Positions 11,706 to 25,588 of a stretch of DNA of 64,000 bases are shown here, in pieces. Within the stretch, counting starts at the first letter, position 1; the number at the start of each line of letters is the position of its first letter. The stretch is from Nissolia schottii. Taxonomy: Eukaryota; Streptophyta; Magnoliopsida; Fabales; Fabaceae. The position numbers and the translations under genes are program-made. The DNA is taken from NCBI GenBank assembly GCA_003254905.1, contig QANU01006361.1:362408-426407 (forward strand), written 5' to 3'. A model generated the notes under the pieces. The model saw nothing but the letters and a program-made list of their open reading frames with translations, was not told the origin of the DNA and searched no databases.

Positions 11706-14700
11706 AAGTGTACATTTTGCAGTGTTGTTTTTTTTGTTAGTGCTCTAGTTGTTACAAATATTATTTGTCTACTCAAATATATCTTTTGCAGCTAACATCT
11801 CTTTCTGGCTTGCCGTACACCTTAAAGTATTTTTGTGCACCAATAATTTATTAGAGGCCACCATGGATTTAGACATTAGGGTATATAACAAAGATCACTT
11901 TTTTATACCCGCACACTTTTATTCCTTGGGGGCCAATGCCATGAACCCAGTGTGCCTCTTTTTTATCTTTGAATTCCTACAAGGAAGGGAAGTCTTGAAA
12001 ATCTGTCTTTTTGCGCTCCCAAATTTGCCAATAATTCAATGAGCAAAACCAAGGACAATATCCAATTTGATTTCTTCTCGTATAATTGTTCTTTCTTTAT
12101 TTTTATTTTATTTTTTTCCATAGTGCAACTTTCGCTAGTGCTCATATAATTCTTGATGGCTACCTTCCCTGCAAAACACATAAGAGAGAGAGAGAGAGAT
12201 AGATAGTGACCCTTGTTTGCCATAATAATATAGCATGCCTTGATTTTTTTATGACTAAATAATTTCAGATTTGGGCATTATTTGATCTCTCTCATACATA
12301 CATACATAAGATTGGTCCCTACCTCTATTCTGTATAATTAATTGCTAAGGCCTGCTTGATTCGCTTTGAAAATAAAAAGAAAAGAGAGAATACTAGTGCT
12401 GTGGGTGGCCTTAGTTTTTCTTTGAGCTAAGACAAAGAAGAATCCTTCTAAAGTTCTACTCTTGTTAATTAATGTTACATGGCAATATCATAATCCATTG
12501 ATTGGGGTTATAGTGGTGGTCAATTCCATATCCATGAGGACAAAGTGCTTGCCTCTTCATCCCCCTAAGCGCGTTTCAGAAACACAAACCAATGCCACAT
12601 GAAATAACTGTTAATTTTCATGGATTAATTAATTCATAGGAGATTTTAATATCTATGGAATTGAGCTCAACTTTCTTCTTGATATTTTTTTTATTTAAGA
12701 CTAATCTCTTGAGATGCTATTAGTCATGTGTAAACAAAGGTATTCAATAATATCATTTTTCATTAACATGAATTTGATATGTAACTTATGATTATGTGCT
12801 TAGAGGACACGAGCTCTTTCCACTCAAACGAATACCTTAGTTATATATTATTGTCTTATTGATATTTCTATAATGTCACATTGCAATACTTGCAAGTAAG
12901 TGATAGCTACTTCATTTTAAGTTGATCTACATATCTCCCATAAAACTACGCGTGCCTTTTAAATTTTGACCAAAAAGTTATCAATCATACAAAGAGCCCA
13001 CCTCACACCTCAGCACTCACCATCCACAGGGGTGAGAGGGAAAAAGACTAGGACCGCGTGATTATTTACTCATCCAATCGATTTACCCTTGAAATCTTAT
13101 AAAATTATATTTCTTTCATATACATTTGAGGGGAGTTTCTCTCTCTTTTTATTTCATATTCTCGTGCAAATGATATTTGATCAATTTTAAAATATATTTA
13201 ATCATATTTTTAAATTTTAAAAATGAGAATATATAATTAATTTATTTTAGAATCACACGGATAAAATTGTCAATTTTAAAGATACAGCTAACGACATTTT
13301 TCTGGAATATAGAACTGAAGGGATATTACAGTGAGGTAATATATTAATATACCTTGTCATCTTCACGCTGCAACATTCGCAAGGTATACCACAATTCCAA
13401 CTTCACAAGTTGCATTGGTGTGAAAAACGAGTTTTTGCTTAAAAATATTAGAAAGTAAAGTGAAAGCGTTAAGAGATATTATTTAAACAATATATGTTAT
13501 ATATATATATATATATTTATCACTAAAATATGTATTTTTTTAAAAACAAAATACTAAATATGAGTCATGGAGTATACATCGATAAAATATATAATCACAA
13601 AAACATGGAATAATATAGTGAACAAAATAACAGTGTAGAGAGTGAGATGTGAAATACACACGATCGACAGGAAGTGAGTTATAAAATGCACATGACTAAC
13701 AATGAACGGTGATAAACACACTTGCAACTTGTAAATGACATTACCAAGAGCGATAACCATGAAATACAATTAATCACTGAAAATTAGTGGTAATAAGTGC
13801 AACAATGGAAAAAAAAGAGTAAAAGCATTATTTTTTTTTTGTGGTTTTTAACATTTGAAAACACTTTTTATAAGATTTTACCCAATTTAAATTTTAGGTA
13901 GAATCTAACAAGATTTTGTACCATAAAATCTAGATTTTTACGTTACTATGAGACTATGACAACATCCATATTTTGTTGAGAATGAATTGTCCAAATAATA
14001 ATCCATGTTAGTTGAATTTGGATATTTTAAAATGCGACTGTTAATTTAGAGGAAAAATAGAGTTTATACTCATTAATCAATATAGTACTATAATACGTTA
14101 GTTTCACTTTATTAATTTAAGAGTGTAAACTTTCTTTACTTCCTCTTCATCAATCAAAATGATGACCTCACTTTAAAAGAATCTACACTCGTTACGGAGC
14201 TATATAGCAAATCCAAGACAACATGTAGTGGCTGAGTTGTTTTGCTTTTACTGCAAACTTTGTTATTCCTTTTCTCACATCTTTGACAAGAAATAAAATG
14301 ACGAAAGTACTTCACGTATTCTAATCATGAAACACACTGTTGAAGTGTTGCAATTATGCATTATAAAAGAAACCGTGCATATCTGTGGAAAAAGTGAGAG
14401 TACAAATTGCAAATCCACTAGAGAATATTCATGTCAAGTGCTGTTTTCCCGTGTGTCCGAAAAGCTGGTTGGGCTAAAATGCAATAACATCTTCTAGTGT
14501 CATGCCATTTGTACAGCAAATTACCAATTTTTATTTATTTATTTATTTATTTAAATTTTAAAAAAATGGGAAATAATTGCAGATTATATTAAAGAAACGA
14601 ATTGTTAATTTGCTTAATATAAAGGCACATTCTCCAGCTTTCGATAACCACAAGCATGTGGGTTTCTGTAATATGGTCTCCTAGGTCCAGATCTAAATCT

Positions 14701-17700
14701 GTTATGCTTTTGGGCAATTATTCCAATTTAATATCTATGCAAAATCTCTACTCGTTGAAAATTTGAAAATTTGAAAGATTACCCTTTCTAGTAATTTGAG
14801 CTTAACTAGCTAGTCGTCAAGCTGCATTTATTTACAAGTTATAAACCAAAGCTTGAAACATATATACTAACATAGACATGGACAGATTAATTTACACAGT
14901 ACTGCTGGATGTTAACTTGTTTTAATATTGGAGCAACGTAGAATTCGAGTTGCATACACTATCAAAGTAAAATTTGCCAAAAGGAACAATAATATATATA
15001 GAGAGAGCTATATATTATTTGAAGTCTCAAAAAGAAAAGGACGAAAAAGACATTTATATATAGCCTTTTTTGGGATGGAGAATTGACACAGCCAGTTGCA
15101 AGTTGCAACACATGCCTTGATATATATTAAGGGAATAATTTTCTGGATATAGTTAAAATTAATTGCACAAATGAATCCTAAAATAACATGGTTCATATTC
15201 AATATCATCCCTCTAGTTTATATGTGTGAAAAAGAGGACAAAGAAAGAAACGAGCATACCCTTGGTGACAACAAATTGCTTTTTCCTAAACTCTTATGTT
15301 TTCAAGTGGCTACTGTTTTAATTTTCTAGTAACTATATATGTAGCGCTAGAGAGAGAGAGAGGGAGAGAGAAATTGAATAAGAAGAAGAGGGGGGTGGTG
15401 GCGTAGGACATTGTGGAGATTTGAATAGGAATCTCACAAACAAATTAAAGGGGGCCTTGAAAGTTGAAGCCTTTGGGGGGAGTGTGTGAGTGTTGGAGGG
15501 TGGGGAGAGAATATTCTGAGGCCACCAGAGTTCAACAGCTAAACTCCAAAAGTTTATATTTAAAAATATGTTAGAAAGGGAAAACATAATTAGATTATGA
15601 TTAAGGGATTGGGAAATCTTGCAGGAAAATTAAGTCAGCCCACAAGGAGACGACTACCCACACTTCCAAAAATTCACTGCCTTTGTCAGCTGGCTGTCTT
15701 CTAATTTAACATATACTATTATATTCTCTTGTAGTATATTTTACTCAAACTTAGTAATTAACAGCACTTTAAGATGCCAATTAAGCTTTACTCAGCGGCA
15801 TTAATGCCAAGATTAATATATATGTTTCATGACCAAAATGACGCTACCAAAAATTAAATGTACTTTTACAACCTGAAAAACCATAGCGTTCAGGTTAAGC
15901 AAACTTTTTTCACTTCTTTTTTCTTTTTTTTTTTCTTTTTCGGTGTGGGGAAGATTCTGCCTACATTAATTCTCTGAATACAATTGTACATACATAATTA
16001 CTAGAAAAGCCATTGTTTTTGCTGTTTAACCATCATATTGGTACATGTATTGGTCATATTCCAATAGATAATCCACTGTTTAAAACATTTTCATCGAAAC
16101 TAATTAAATATTTAATTGAAAGAAAAAAAGGAGCCTGTAAAGATGCTGAAAAAAGCCATAAAGTATATACCATGTATGTATGCATCCAAAAATTAACAAT
16201 ATACACAAAGTTCACAAAAGTATACATCTACCTCTCAAAAATTGACCACCCAACTTGTGCCACGAGAAATCAAAAGTTTGTTTGATTACTGCCGGATATA
16301 TCATCATCAAGATGTGATGATAGTAGTAATTAACTAATACATAAATTAATACATAACAACAAGAAACAACACAGTTAGTTTGATGTGTTATGTATATAAA
16401 AGCCAAGTGGGCTAGAAATCCAGTCAATGTAAGGACATGGTCATGTTGTCATATGGACGATTATTCCCTTTTCTATGTAGTTTTGGTCGTTTCCTTTGGA
16501 TTTACCTTCCTTGCCAGTTTGTTGAGTGTGTGGACACACGTGCATGGCTGTTTTCCAATAAGTGAGTACTAGCCACATCAATTTACCAACTCAAAAAAAA
16601 AAAATCTTAAGAGTACTATTTATGAGTAGAAAAATTACAATTATATCACTTTGTTGTTATAGTGATCAACAATCTACCGTTTTGTGCGATATCAATTGCT
16701 ATAAGGAAATTAATTATTAATGATCAAGACCAAAAAATAAGAAATTTTGTTATAGACATATTAATTTTAATAGACACTTAAGAATGTCTTTTAAACATTA
16801 GTTTAATATATGTTATAACATTATATGTTTATAGGAGTGATATAAATAACACTACTAATTCATGATAAGACATGGTGTTATGAGCTATTATTGCCTCTCA
16901 CTTTCTTTGCATTTTTGAGAAGGAAAACAATTTTCTCTTGCTCTAACAATTTCTCTAATGGCATACTCTATCCCAACTTCTTTTCCTTCCTTTAATCCAT
17001 TTATAGGGGCATGCAAGCATTCTATTACAACACACTCACTTTGGCATCCATCAATCTTCTTTGGGAAATGACCCCTGCATGCACTTTCACTTTGACTAGG
17101 TTCGAAAGACTCGAAAGCTTTTGCTTTTCATAGAAAATGAACATTAACATTATTAAAGAGAAGGTGTGTGTATTCTTCCCAGTGTCACACTCACACATGA
17201 GACACAATGGTTTTCACTTTTTGACAGAAACAGCGCGTTTTCTTTGATTTTGATGGCTGCTATAGTGCTAGTAATTCAAGTTAATACAGCAACCAGTTTT
17301 TTTTTTAAAATATTATTAGTAACTACCCTATACGTATATAAAGTACTCATATGTATAATTAGACCAAGTACATAATTATATAACATCAACTAGTTGATAT
17401 GGACAATTAATCTATATATTTAAGAGTACAAAAATCATAGAAGACAGAATATAAAATCCGTAATGAAATATATGCAACAATTTTGTTTCTGCTTTCTGAT
17501 TGAGCATTACTGCTATAAGGGATAAACACAAAAAAGCTTCATTATGCATTTGAGAACTTATATAATTGGGGTGGGGGGGGGTGGTTTGATCCATACTATA
17601 TATATTCAATAACAAAACCAATATATTAAAAACTAGCAAAAAGGGTCATGATTTGAATTGAGAAATGATTTGAAAAATGTTGAGAAAACCAAAAAAGCAA

Positions 17701-18174
17701 AACAAATTATGGGATAATCATTCCAAATGGGAGATTAGCTTTCCTCCGACCTCATCATATGTGTCATCATACACCTTTGCAATATGCACCCTCTTCTCTC
17801 TATCTCTCTCCTCTTTAGCTTTTCACCGCCTCCAACAGCATCTTAGTTTATTTTATTCCACCTAAAAAGTAGATAATTAAATTGAATGTAACATATGAGA
17901 GAGAGAAAAAGGGAGCGACAGAGAAAGACAGATCCCATCTACTCCCATATATCATCACATCATGTTGTTTAGGGTTGGAAAACCATACCATTAAGAAGCC
18001 TTATAGCTTTTCTCCTATTCTCTTCGGTTTTCTCCTAATTTCAAACACTAACATATAAACTTCTTCCTGAACCTTAGTCAGCTTTTAAAGTACTGTTTCT
18101 TTCTGAGTTTCTCATAAATTTAGTCAATAACAAAAACTTGGAATTGAAGAAACACCCTTTATATATACATATAT
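11706..18174. other. Long intergenic region before the IDD gene
   Basis: No gene is recognised in this 6.5 kb stretch. It is AT-rich, with GA microsatellites at 12184-12206 and 15349-15372, a TA run at 13497-13516, and a GA-rich tract at 17895-17930 that is probably 5' UTR or proximal promoter of the IDD gene. All open frames are short and lack family motifs. Confidence 0.6.
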
Positions 18175-21100
18175 ATGGTAGAAAAGATGATGGATGATGG
18201 AGAAGTTTCAAATGGTTTCCCTCATCAAAACCAAACTGGAGCATCCAATAATAACCCTCCATCTTTGAAAAGGAAGAGAAACCTACCAGGAAACCCAGGT
18301 AATAGACATAACCCTGTTCTTTCATATATATATGCCTTATTATTCTCACCTTTCTATGTTCTCTCTTTTTTTATTTCTACTTTTTATTTTATTTTTTCTT
18401 TTCCCCCTATATAAGTAACTTAATTAGCACTTATTTAGCTTAAACAAGATATCTGAATCAAATGCTAGGACTCGGCCCGAGCCAGCTCCAGATACTAGAC
18501 CAAAAATAAAATCATGAATGATACTTTTATATATATTAAAAAGTAAATTAAAACAATGGTTTATTTTATATCTTGTGAGGCTGGCTTTGTATATGCACAA
18601 CAGATCCAGAAGCTGAAGTGATAGCCTTATCACCAAAGACTCTGATGGCGACAAACAGATTCGTGTGCGAAATCTGCCTAAAGGGATTCCAGAGGGATCA
18701 GAATCTGCAGCTCCACCGGCGCGGACACAACCTCCCGTGGAAGCTGAAGCAGAGGACAAGCAAAGAGCCGAGGAAGCGAGTTTATGTCTGCCCTGAAAAG
18801 ACCTGCGTCCACAACCACCCTTCAAGGGCTCTGGGGGACCTGACAGGGATTAAGAAGCACTTCTGCAGGAAGCACGGCGAGAAGAAGTGGAAGTGTGACA
18901 AGTGCTCTAAGCGCTATGCCGTTCAGTCTGATTGGAAGGCTCACTCTAAGACCTGCGGCACCAGAGAATACAAATGTGACTGCGGAACCATCTTTTCACG
19001 GTACTTACTATAATTTATATATTATTACAAATATTATATCTAACATTATCATCTCCTCTTTTCTACATCACTCAGATGAATTCACAACTGTTTCAAATCT
19101 GATACTAATCCAACTTCTATTCAAAAAAGTCGTTACTTACTTGTCTAAAATTATAAAAGTAAAAAAATATTAAGATTAAACTTTTTAGTTCTTGGATACC
19201 TTACAATTAATAAGCGCCACATGGTTGGTTGTAGTGGTAGAAAGCTTCAACCCTTAACGAGTAATCTCGAGTTCTAACTTTGAGAATAAACAATCTATCT
19301 TAAAAAATCCAGAAGTCCATTAGATATCGGTGGTTAAATCTACAAATCAATAATCATTTCTTACCATCCTTGGTTGTCAAGTTTTTTTTTTTTTTTAAAA
19401 AAGTAAAGGTGTAAAAAAAAACATGATTTGAAACAGGTATGGTTATAAGTATCCTTATCTTGGTGGCAAAGATAAAGAGCATCGCTTTCTTCATGCAGCA
19501 GTAGTGGTGGTAGTATCACTTATCAAACAATAAAAAGATAGAGGGAAAAGAAAAAAATGGATGGTGACTGAAGATGATGTTAGTGGCTATTTTGATGATA
19601 ATATATCTTTGTCTTTTGAGTCCTCTCTTCTTTCATGTATGGAGCATGTGAGTTTGGGCGTGGTGCCGGCTTTCTCTTTGGCTTTTTAGGGGTAAAAGGT
19701 AAATGGAGTTATAGTGTGCTGAGAGAAGGGAAAAAAAAAGGAAAAAACTTGAATGAACCCACATAAACTTTCATATACCTTTTTTGCAATTATCTGAAAC
19801 GATAAAATATCTCTATTATGTATGTTAGTTTGGACTTTTGGAAATTAATGTATTAATTAACCTTTACTTCTTTGACTAATGTGGGGCTACCGCCTCTATA
19901 AGCTACATGTTTATAAAGTTGCAAACTTGCCAGAGATGTTCTTAAGAAAAACTTCTTACTTTTTATCATTTAATTTAAATGCACACCTAGTTCTAGTTAT
20001 GTGTGTTTTGCTTTATTTACATTTTTAATACGGTAGGGAAGTGTAATATTGTTGTTAAAAGTTTTTTTTGAATTATTGTGAATTTTTTTTTTCATTTAGA
20101 CTTATAGTCAGTATAAATTTCAATTAGAAAGTCTCATCATCAATTATAAAACTCTAAAAGTGAATATATATTTATATATTTTTAAATTAGTTAGAATATT
20201 GATTATGAACCAACCCCACTAATTTTTCAAACATACACTTTGTCGGAGTTGATTAATGCCTTTCTTACACGTCTATTTTCAATTTATTTATTATTTTGTT
20301 GGTGGTTATGGAATATTGGTGGGAGCAGGAGGGATAGCTTCATCACTCACAGGGCCTTCTGTGATGCCTTAGCAGAAGAAACAGAGAGGGTCAAAGCAGC
20401 ATCAACCATAAACAACACATTTGGGGGTATCAACAACAACATTGGCTACGCCCTCATGCAAACACCCTTGGGGCCAAACATGGCAACCCATTTCTCCTCA
20501 ATTTTCAAGCCAATTCCAACAACCACAGAGGAAACATTAACAAGCAACAACAACAACAATAACAACCACCAAACATCTTCTAGGGGCCTATCCCTTTGGA
20601 ACAACAACATGGGCCATCATCATCATGAGACAACAACAACAACAATGTCCAGTGGCAACAATAATTTGCATCATGAGATTCATCAAATTGGGTATGGTAA
20701 TGGTGGTGGGAACCCACTTGTTGTTCCACCCTCCAATAACTACCATCTAAATTGGGTGTTTGGAAATAATAAGCTCAATTCCAATGAAAACTGCCAAGAG
20801 CTTATAACAAGCACTAGTGCTTCACTTCCACTAGTGAACAACAACATTGTTAAGGAAACTCATCATCATGCAAACCAGCTTATTAGTGTTCCTTCCTTGT
20901 ATAGCTCCCAACATAGCCAATGTTCCCAACAACAAACAAATTCGGCAGCAAACATGTCAGCAACAGCTTTGTTGCAAAAGGCTGCTCAAATTGGTGTAAC
21001 CACCTCAACTGATCCATCTTCATTCCTTGGGAGCTTGGGCTTGAAATGTAGTAGTAACAGCCAACAGCAGGGGCAAGATGGGAATAACAAGTTTTGTGGG

Positions 21101-21319
21101 ATGTACAACAGTTCAGGGTCAATGGTGCTCACTAGTGTTGGGAGTACTGAGCCAGAGGGCTCTGCAGGTGATTTGACACAAATGCCCCCTGCTAAAAGGA
21201 GGCAGGTTCAGAGTGAGGAGAGTGCTGCTGCTGCTGCTGCAGGGGGACAAACTAGGGATTTTCTTGGTGTTGGTGTGCAAACCATTTGCCACCCTTCATC
21301 AATCAGTGGCTGGATTTGA
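18175..21319 (+). CDS. INDETERMINATE-domain (IDD) C2H2 zinc-finger transcription factor
   Basis: Three exons: 18175-18298, 18604-19000 and 20329-21319, giving 503 residues. Both introns have GT..AG borders and restore the frame. The protein has a KRKR nuclear-localisation motif (32-35) and then the four-finger ID domain: C2H2 finger 1 (C63, C66, H79, H83), finger 2 (C104, C109, H127, H132), C2HC finger 3 (C139, C142, H155, C159) and C2HC finger 4 (C166, C168, H181, C185). The second intron falls inside finger 4 after FS-R174, a position typical of the family. The middle is rich in Asn, His and Gln. The C-terminal half keeps [12 protein letters not shown] (383-394) and TRDFLGVG (482-489), both IDD hallmarks. 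IDD proteins bind DNA in the nucleus and work with GRAS partners (DELLA, SCR, SHR) in patterning, sugar and gibberellin responses. The subgroup (IDD4/5/7/11-like) is not resolved. All key residues are intact. Confidence 0.96.
19205..19396 (+). repeat. Possible tRNA-derived SINE in IDD intron 2
   Basis: The stretch GTTGTAGTGGTAGAAAGCTT resembles a polymerase III A box. About 40 bases later CGAGTTCTAACTTTGAG resembles a B box, and the unit ends in a run of 14 T (19383-19396). Plant SINEs have such a tRNA-like head and some end in T runs. No target duplication could be fixed. Confidence 0.4.
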
Positions 21320-22355
21320 TTTAAATCGTGTACTCAAATATCAAAGTTTTTGTTTTTCCTTTTTTTCCTTTTCTTTTCTTTTGGGTACCCTTATCTTTTT
21401 CGACCAAAGGGAAAAGATGATAATAAACATGAGTGAATGCTGAATGGAGCCACATTGCGTTTAGCGGAAGGGCTAATTGTGTCGATAATGTGGCGAACCA
21501 CGGTTTGAATCCCATCTGGTTCATAATTATAAAGTATTTAGGATGATGCTTGATTTGTTTCGGTATTCAGTTCGTCATTTTTTAACATTAAATTACAAAT
21601 ACTGCTATAGGGACAATTTAATATGTACTTGAAAAAGAAGGTAGCGTAAATGAGAGAACTCCATACCTATAGTGGAGTGGAGAATATAAAAATGAAAAAT
21701 GAAATGGTGAATGGAGCTGGAGTTATAGAATTGAAGTATATATCTGGAACCTTTGCAAGGAGGAAAAGGTGGGAAATGAGTGCTTGATGAAAAGGCTGAA
21801 AAGTTTTCTTGTTATAAAACTATTTGAAGGGGCTGAAAAGAAGAGAGATCCATCCATGCATATTCCTTTGAATTTGAATCCTGAAAGCTGACTCCTTTTA
21901 AAAATTGGTGGCTTTAATTTTTTGATAAAGTGGAGAGTGGAGTTGTGGGGGCAAGGGATATAGGGCGGCTTTTGGATTCCATTATTGCCTAGTTTCATCC
22001 CTGTTTGTGACTATTGCCATGTCAAAATGGACTCTAAAAGAGAATTTCCAATGACACACAAAAAAGCATGGTTGTAGTGCAAAATAGGCTTTTAGCTTAT
22101 TGATTGATTAATAAAATTATAAACTAGTGTACTCTTTCATCCATCCAACTGTGCATAATGCATACGTGTAGTATAGAGAGACTATAGCTATCTTTTCCGT
22201 ATACATGCAGAAAAAATAGACACTAAGGAGAGGTACATTAGGCTTTGTTTCATTTAGTGATCATATTTTCCCTTTTTTTCCCCTTCTTTTCATGTATTAG
22301 GAACGGAAAGGGCACTAATCTATTGGCTTCTTTTACTCCCCAATTCGTCAACAAA
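21320..22355. other. IDD 3' region and intergenic DNA
   Basis: The first few hundred bases probably form the IDD 3' UTR (pyrimidine-rich 21340-21390). The stretch GGTTTGAATCCC near 21500 resembles a tRNA T-loop but has no acceptor or anticodon arms around it. Nothing else is recognised. Confidence 0.5.
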
Positions 22356-22363
22356 GGTGGAAT

Positions 22364-22640
22364 TAGGGCTGCCAAAATGAGCCCGACCCGTTTACCTGAT
22401 AAAATAGACGGACTTTACATAAAAAAATAGACTCGCGAAAATTTGGAAAAAAATTGGACCGGCCCATTAGACCCGCGGGCTAGCCCGTGAGTCCGTGAAA
22501 TATTTTTAAAAATTTTTAAATAATTTTTTTTATTTTTTTTGATTTTTTAATATTTTTTTTTAAAAATAAACAGGCTGACGGGCCAGCCCGTTTAGGCCCG
22601 CGAGCCTAAATGGGCCGGCCCGGCCCGTTTGACAGCCATA
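22364..22640. mobile_element. hAT MITE with perfect 8-bp target duplication
   Basis: This 277 bp element starts TAGGGCTGCCAAAATGAGCC and ends GGCCCGTTTGACAGCCATA, so its termini are imperfect inverted repeats. It is flanked by identical GGTGGAAT copies (22356-22363 and 22641-22648). An 8-bp duplication is the hAT signature. The subterminal zones are rich in GGCCCG/CGGGCC around a poly-T/A core. It has no coding capacity. Confidence 0.9.
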
Positions 22641-22648
22641 GGTGGAAT

Positions 22649-24030
22649 GCAATAGTAAGTAAACTTTACTACCGTAGGACCAATTCATTTAGTTAAGGTT
22701 TAAAGAGAAATGTTTTTGTATGCACTTTAAAATTTGTCAATTTTTGTATAATACATTTTTTTAATGTGTTTTTTATCTCATTTTTTCTCATTTTTTATTT
22801 TTTTCTTTCTTCTTCCCTAATTTCGTATCATTTTTTTTTTGTTTTCATCTTATTCTTTATGAATCCAAGAGTTTTTATTTTCGTTTCCGTCATATACGTT
22901 GTTTTTGGTTTTTTAAATGTATGCATATATGTGTAAGAAAATTTGTGCATTCTTATTCAAAAGTTTGTACATGTCTAGCTGGTCAAAAATTTGTGCACAT
23001 GAACACAAAAATTTTCTTCTTCGTCCTCGTTTTTGTTTACGTTTCCGTCATATTTTTTGTTTTTGATTGTTAAAAAGTTTGTGCATATGCTTTAAAATGT
23101 TTGTGTGAGTTTACGTGTTTAGAGTGTGAGTGAGGAGATAGATAAAGAATGGGGCATTTACTTTTTGTTATTTAATGCGCCACAAATTTAACTTGATTTG
23201 ATTTTATATTTAAAAAAGTTTGTTTATATGTGTAAAAAAATTTATACACTCAATATCACTTTAAAAACCATGGATTGACTTGAATTGTAGACTTAATAAT
23301 CAAAATATTATATATGGCCACTTTAGTGGCGACAATGCATGAACTAGGAAGCAAACTACAATTTTCTAATTAAGTGCCACCACACCTTCAAACATTTATT
23401 GATAGAAATTATTTTCTTCTCTCTTCTCAATAAATAAGCGTAAGAAAACATGAAAAAGAGCGAGTTAATTAATTTCTGTTCTTCATTAAACATATATACT
23501 GAATTTCATTTTAAAAACAATACTACTAACACATGCATGATATTTCAGTACATCACATGCAAAGCACAAAATTTATTGTGTCGGTCGGCATCACATTTCA
23601 CATGCTCCCAACATGTGCTGCGAGCATTATAAACAAAACCTACAATGAAATAAGGCCAAAACTAAGAGAACTAAGATTCAGTCTCTTTAGCCTCCCATAT
23701 CCCCGGACTCTCTGAGTACTCTTGATCAATAAAACAACATGCGCCAAATTTCAAGAAACATATATAGGCGTCGTTGGTTTTGATGCGGACAAATCAAGGT
23801 CATGTATTTTACCATTATTTTGTCTTTTACCATTTATGTATTCTCTATTATACTTGAATGAGCCTTTTAGAAACAAAAGATGATATGTACACTAAGTCTC
23901 TCCTCTCATATACATCATGAAGTTTACTCTTACATCATATGATGTGATCATCGACCCATGACACGTGTGAGAGAAAAACTTGGTGTCTACATCATATTGG
24001 TTGGACAAGTAATCATACTCTTTCAAAAAT
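22649..24030. other. Intergenic, with GTTTGTGCA-type repeats
   Basis: No gene is recognised. Between 22850 and 23120 there are two diverged copies of a unit containing CGTTTCCGTCATAT, and several TTTGTGCA words (about 22943, 22991, 23072). These words also fill the FAR1-type MULE at 4-11 kb, so this may be a fragment or non-autonomous relative. The rest is plain AT-rich DNA. Confidence 0.4.
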
Positions 24031-25210
24031 GGGATGTAAAATCTATGAAAAGCAATTGAGTACAAGGGTACGTGTGTGCATAATATCTGTTAGGTCGCCA
24101 AAATTAGTGGTGTAGTTGGAAATGAATATTACTAAGAGTTTGTGTCGAAAAAAGTATTGGCTACGCGAAATGGTAAAACGATTGGCGACAAGAAGGTTAG
24201 TAGCAACTGACGATAGAAAGATCGTCAAGGCTCGCCAAAGAATGGGTTGCGACAATAGTTAATTGGCGACAAAAAAGTTGCCAAAAGTAATCAAGAATTT
24301 GGTGGCGAGAGAATACTAGTCACAAAGAGAATCAATGTGACGACAGAATTCAAGGTGATTTAGAAGTCACTAAGTTAATGAAAATGTCGACGCTATGGTT
24401 TAGCGGCCAATGCAAAAGAGTCACAAAGAGGATAAGTCATCTATAAATGACTAGGGTCGCGTCATAATGATGGTCCTCTCTAGGACGAGTATTGTGACAG
24501 AATCCAAGACTTAGCAGAAAAAATGGATTGCAAAGTGCATCTGATGGAGGGAACGATTAACAAATTTAAACACAAGATAACCTCTATTTGACGTGGCCAC
24601 AGAGGGAAATAACTTTCCACCTTCAGAGAAATGACACAACCGCTAAGGGATGTGACGAAGGTAACCACTGCATGTCGTGTCACACATGCAAGCATAACCG
24701 GTCGGGATTATGCGGACCACGACATATTGAAGTAGTAACCATCGACAGGCTGGGGGAAAAACGGTTAACAGGGGTTAAGAGCCCTAAAACTCTATAAATA
24801 CAAGGTTCTTGGGCTAAACTCGAGGTGGTTCACTGACACTCCTATTGACTCATGTAAGTCCCCCAGTCGGCAATCAGTAGTTCTACCGAAGCTCAACATA
24901 TGCCGCCACCCTTTTCTTTTCACTTTATTTCCTTGCTTTCCTAGGAATAGTTCGTAGATCGTAGCACTTTCTTCAACCTTAACACTCTTTTCCTCCCTTT
25001 CTTCATTGTAAATTGCACTACAATCCTTCGCTCCGACAAGGATACTTTGTAATCAAAGTCACTTCGGTGACCATTATTAAATATATTTACGTTTCCATTT
25101 CTCACTTCCCACTCTCCTCTCAATTGGCAATTCACACACCTGTTCTTCACTTGAAAACGGCAAAATCGCTTGTCCCCGTTTAAACATTTTTTTGTGTGAG
25201 CGTTGGAAGA
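24031..25210. repeat. Retroelement-like repeat, unclassified
   Basis: The stretch repeats GGCGACA/GCGACAA words at 24175-24370. It has a promoter-like CTCTATAAATAC at 24790 followed by leader-like sequence with no open frame, and is less AT-rich than its surroundings. This resembles the regulatory part of an LTR, but I could not define TG..CA ends or a target duplication. Confidence 0.3.
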
Positions 25211-25588
25211 TTCCCCAGAATTATTTCACGTGAAACATCATATGAACCATGTTGGTTGAACTCATTTGACATTGAATATCGTGTCGACTCATAACTTATC
25301 TAATATTAGATGAGATTTTAATGATGAGTTTTGTTACAAGCAATTTGGAACCACTATAATGCTCAAGTTAGTATGTGAATAATATAAGGTGAGTCTTAGT
25401 AAAAAATATGTATCTGGCAATGAATGAAATTCACGTGTGTGTGTGTATATATATATATTGTGACAAGACGGATGATATTTTGTCCATTGAAAAGTATTGT
25501 AACTATAGTCGAGATCATCATAAAATTAATTATGTTTCGCACACATAAAGGTGTCCCTAAAGTCTCATAAACGTCATATACTTTCATG

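Noticed and set aside
21478..21530. tRNA-like T-loop GGTTTGAATCCC
   Set aside because: No acceptor stem, D arm or anticodon arm can be built around it.
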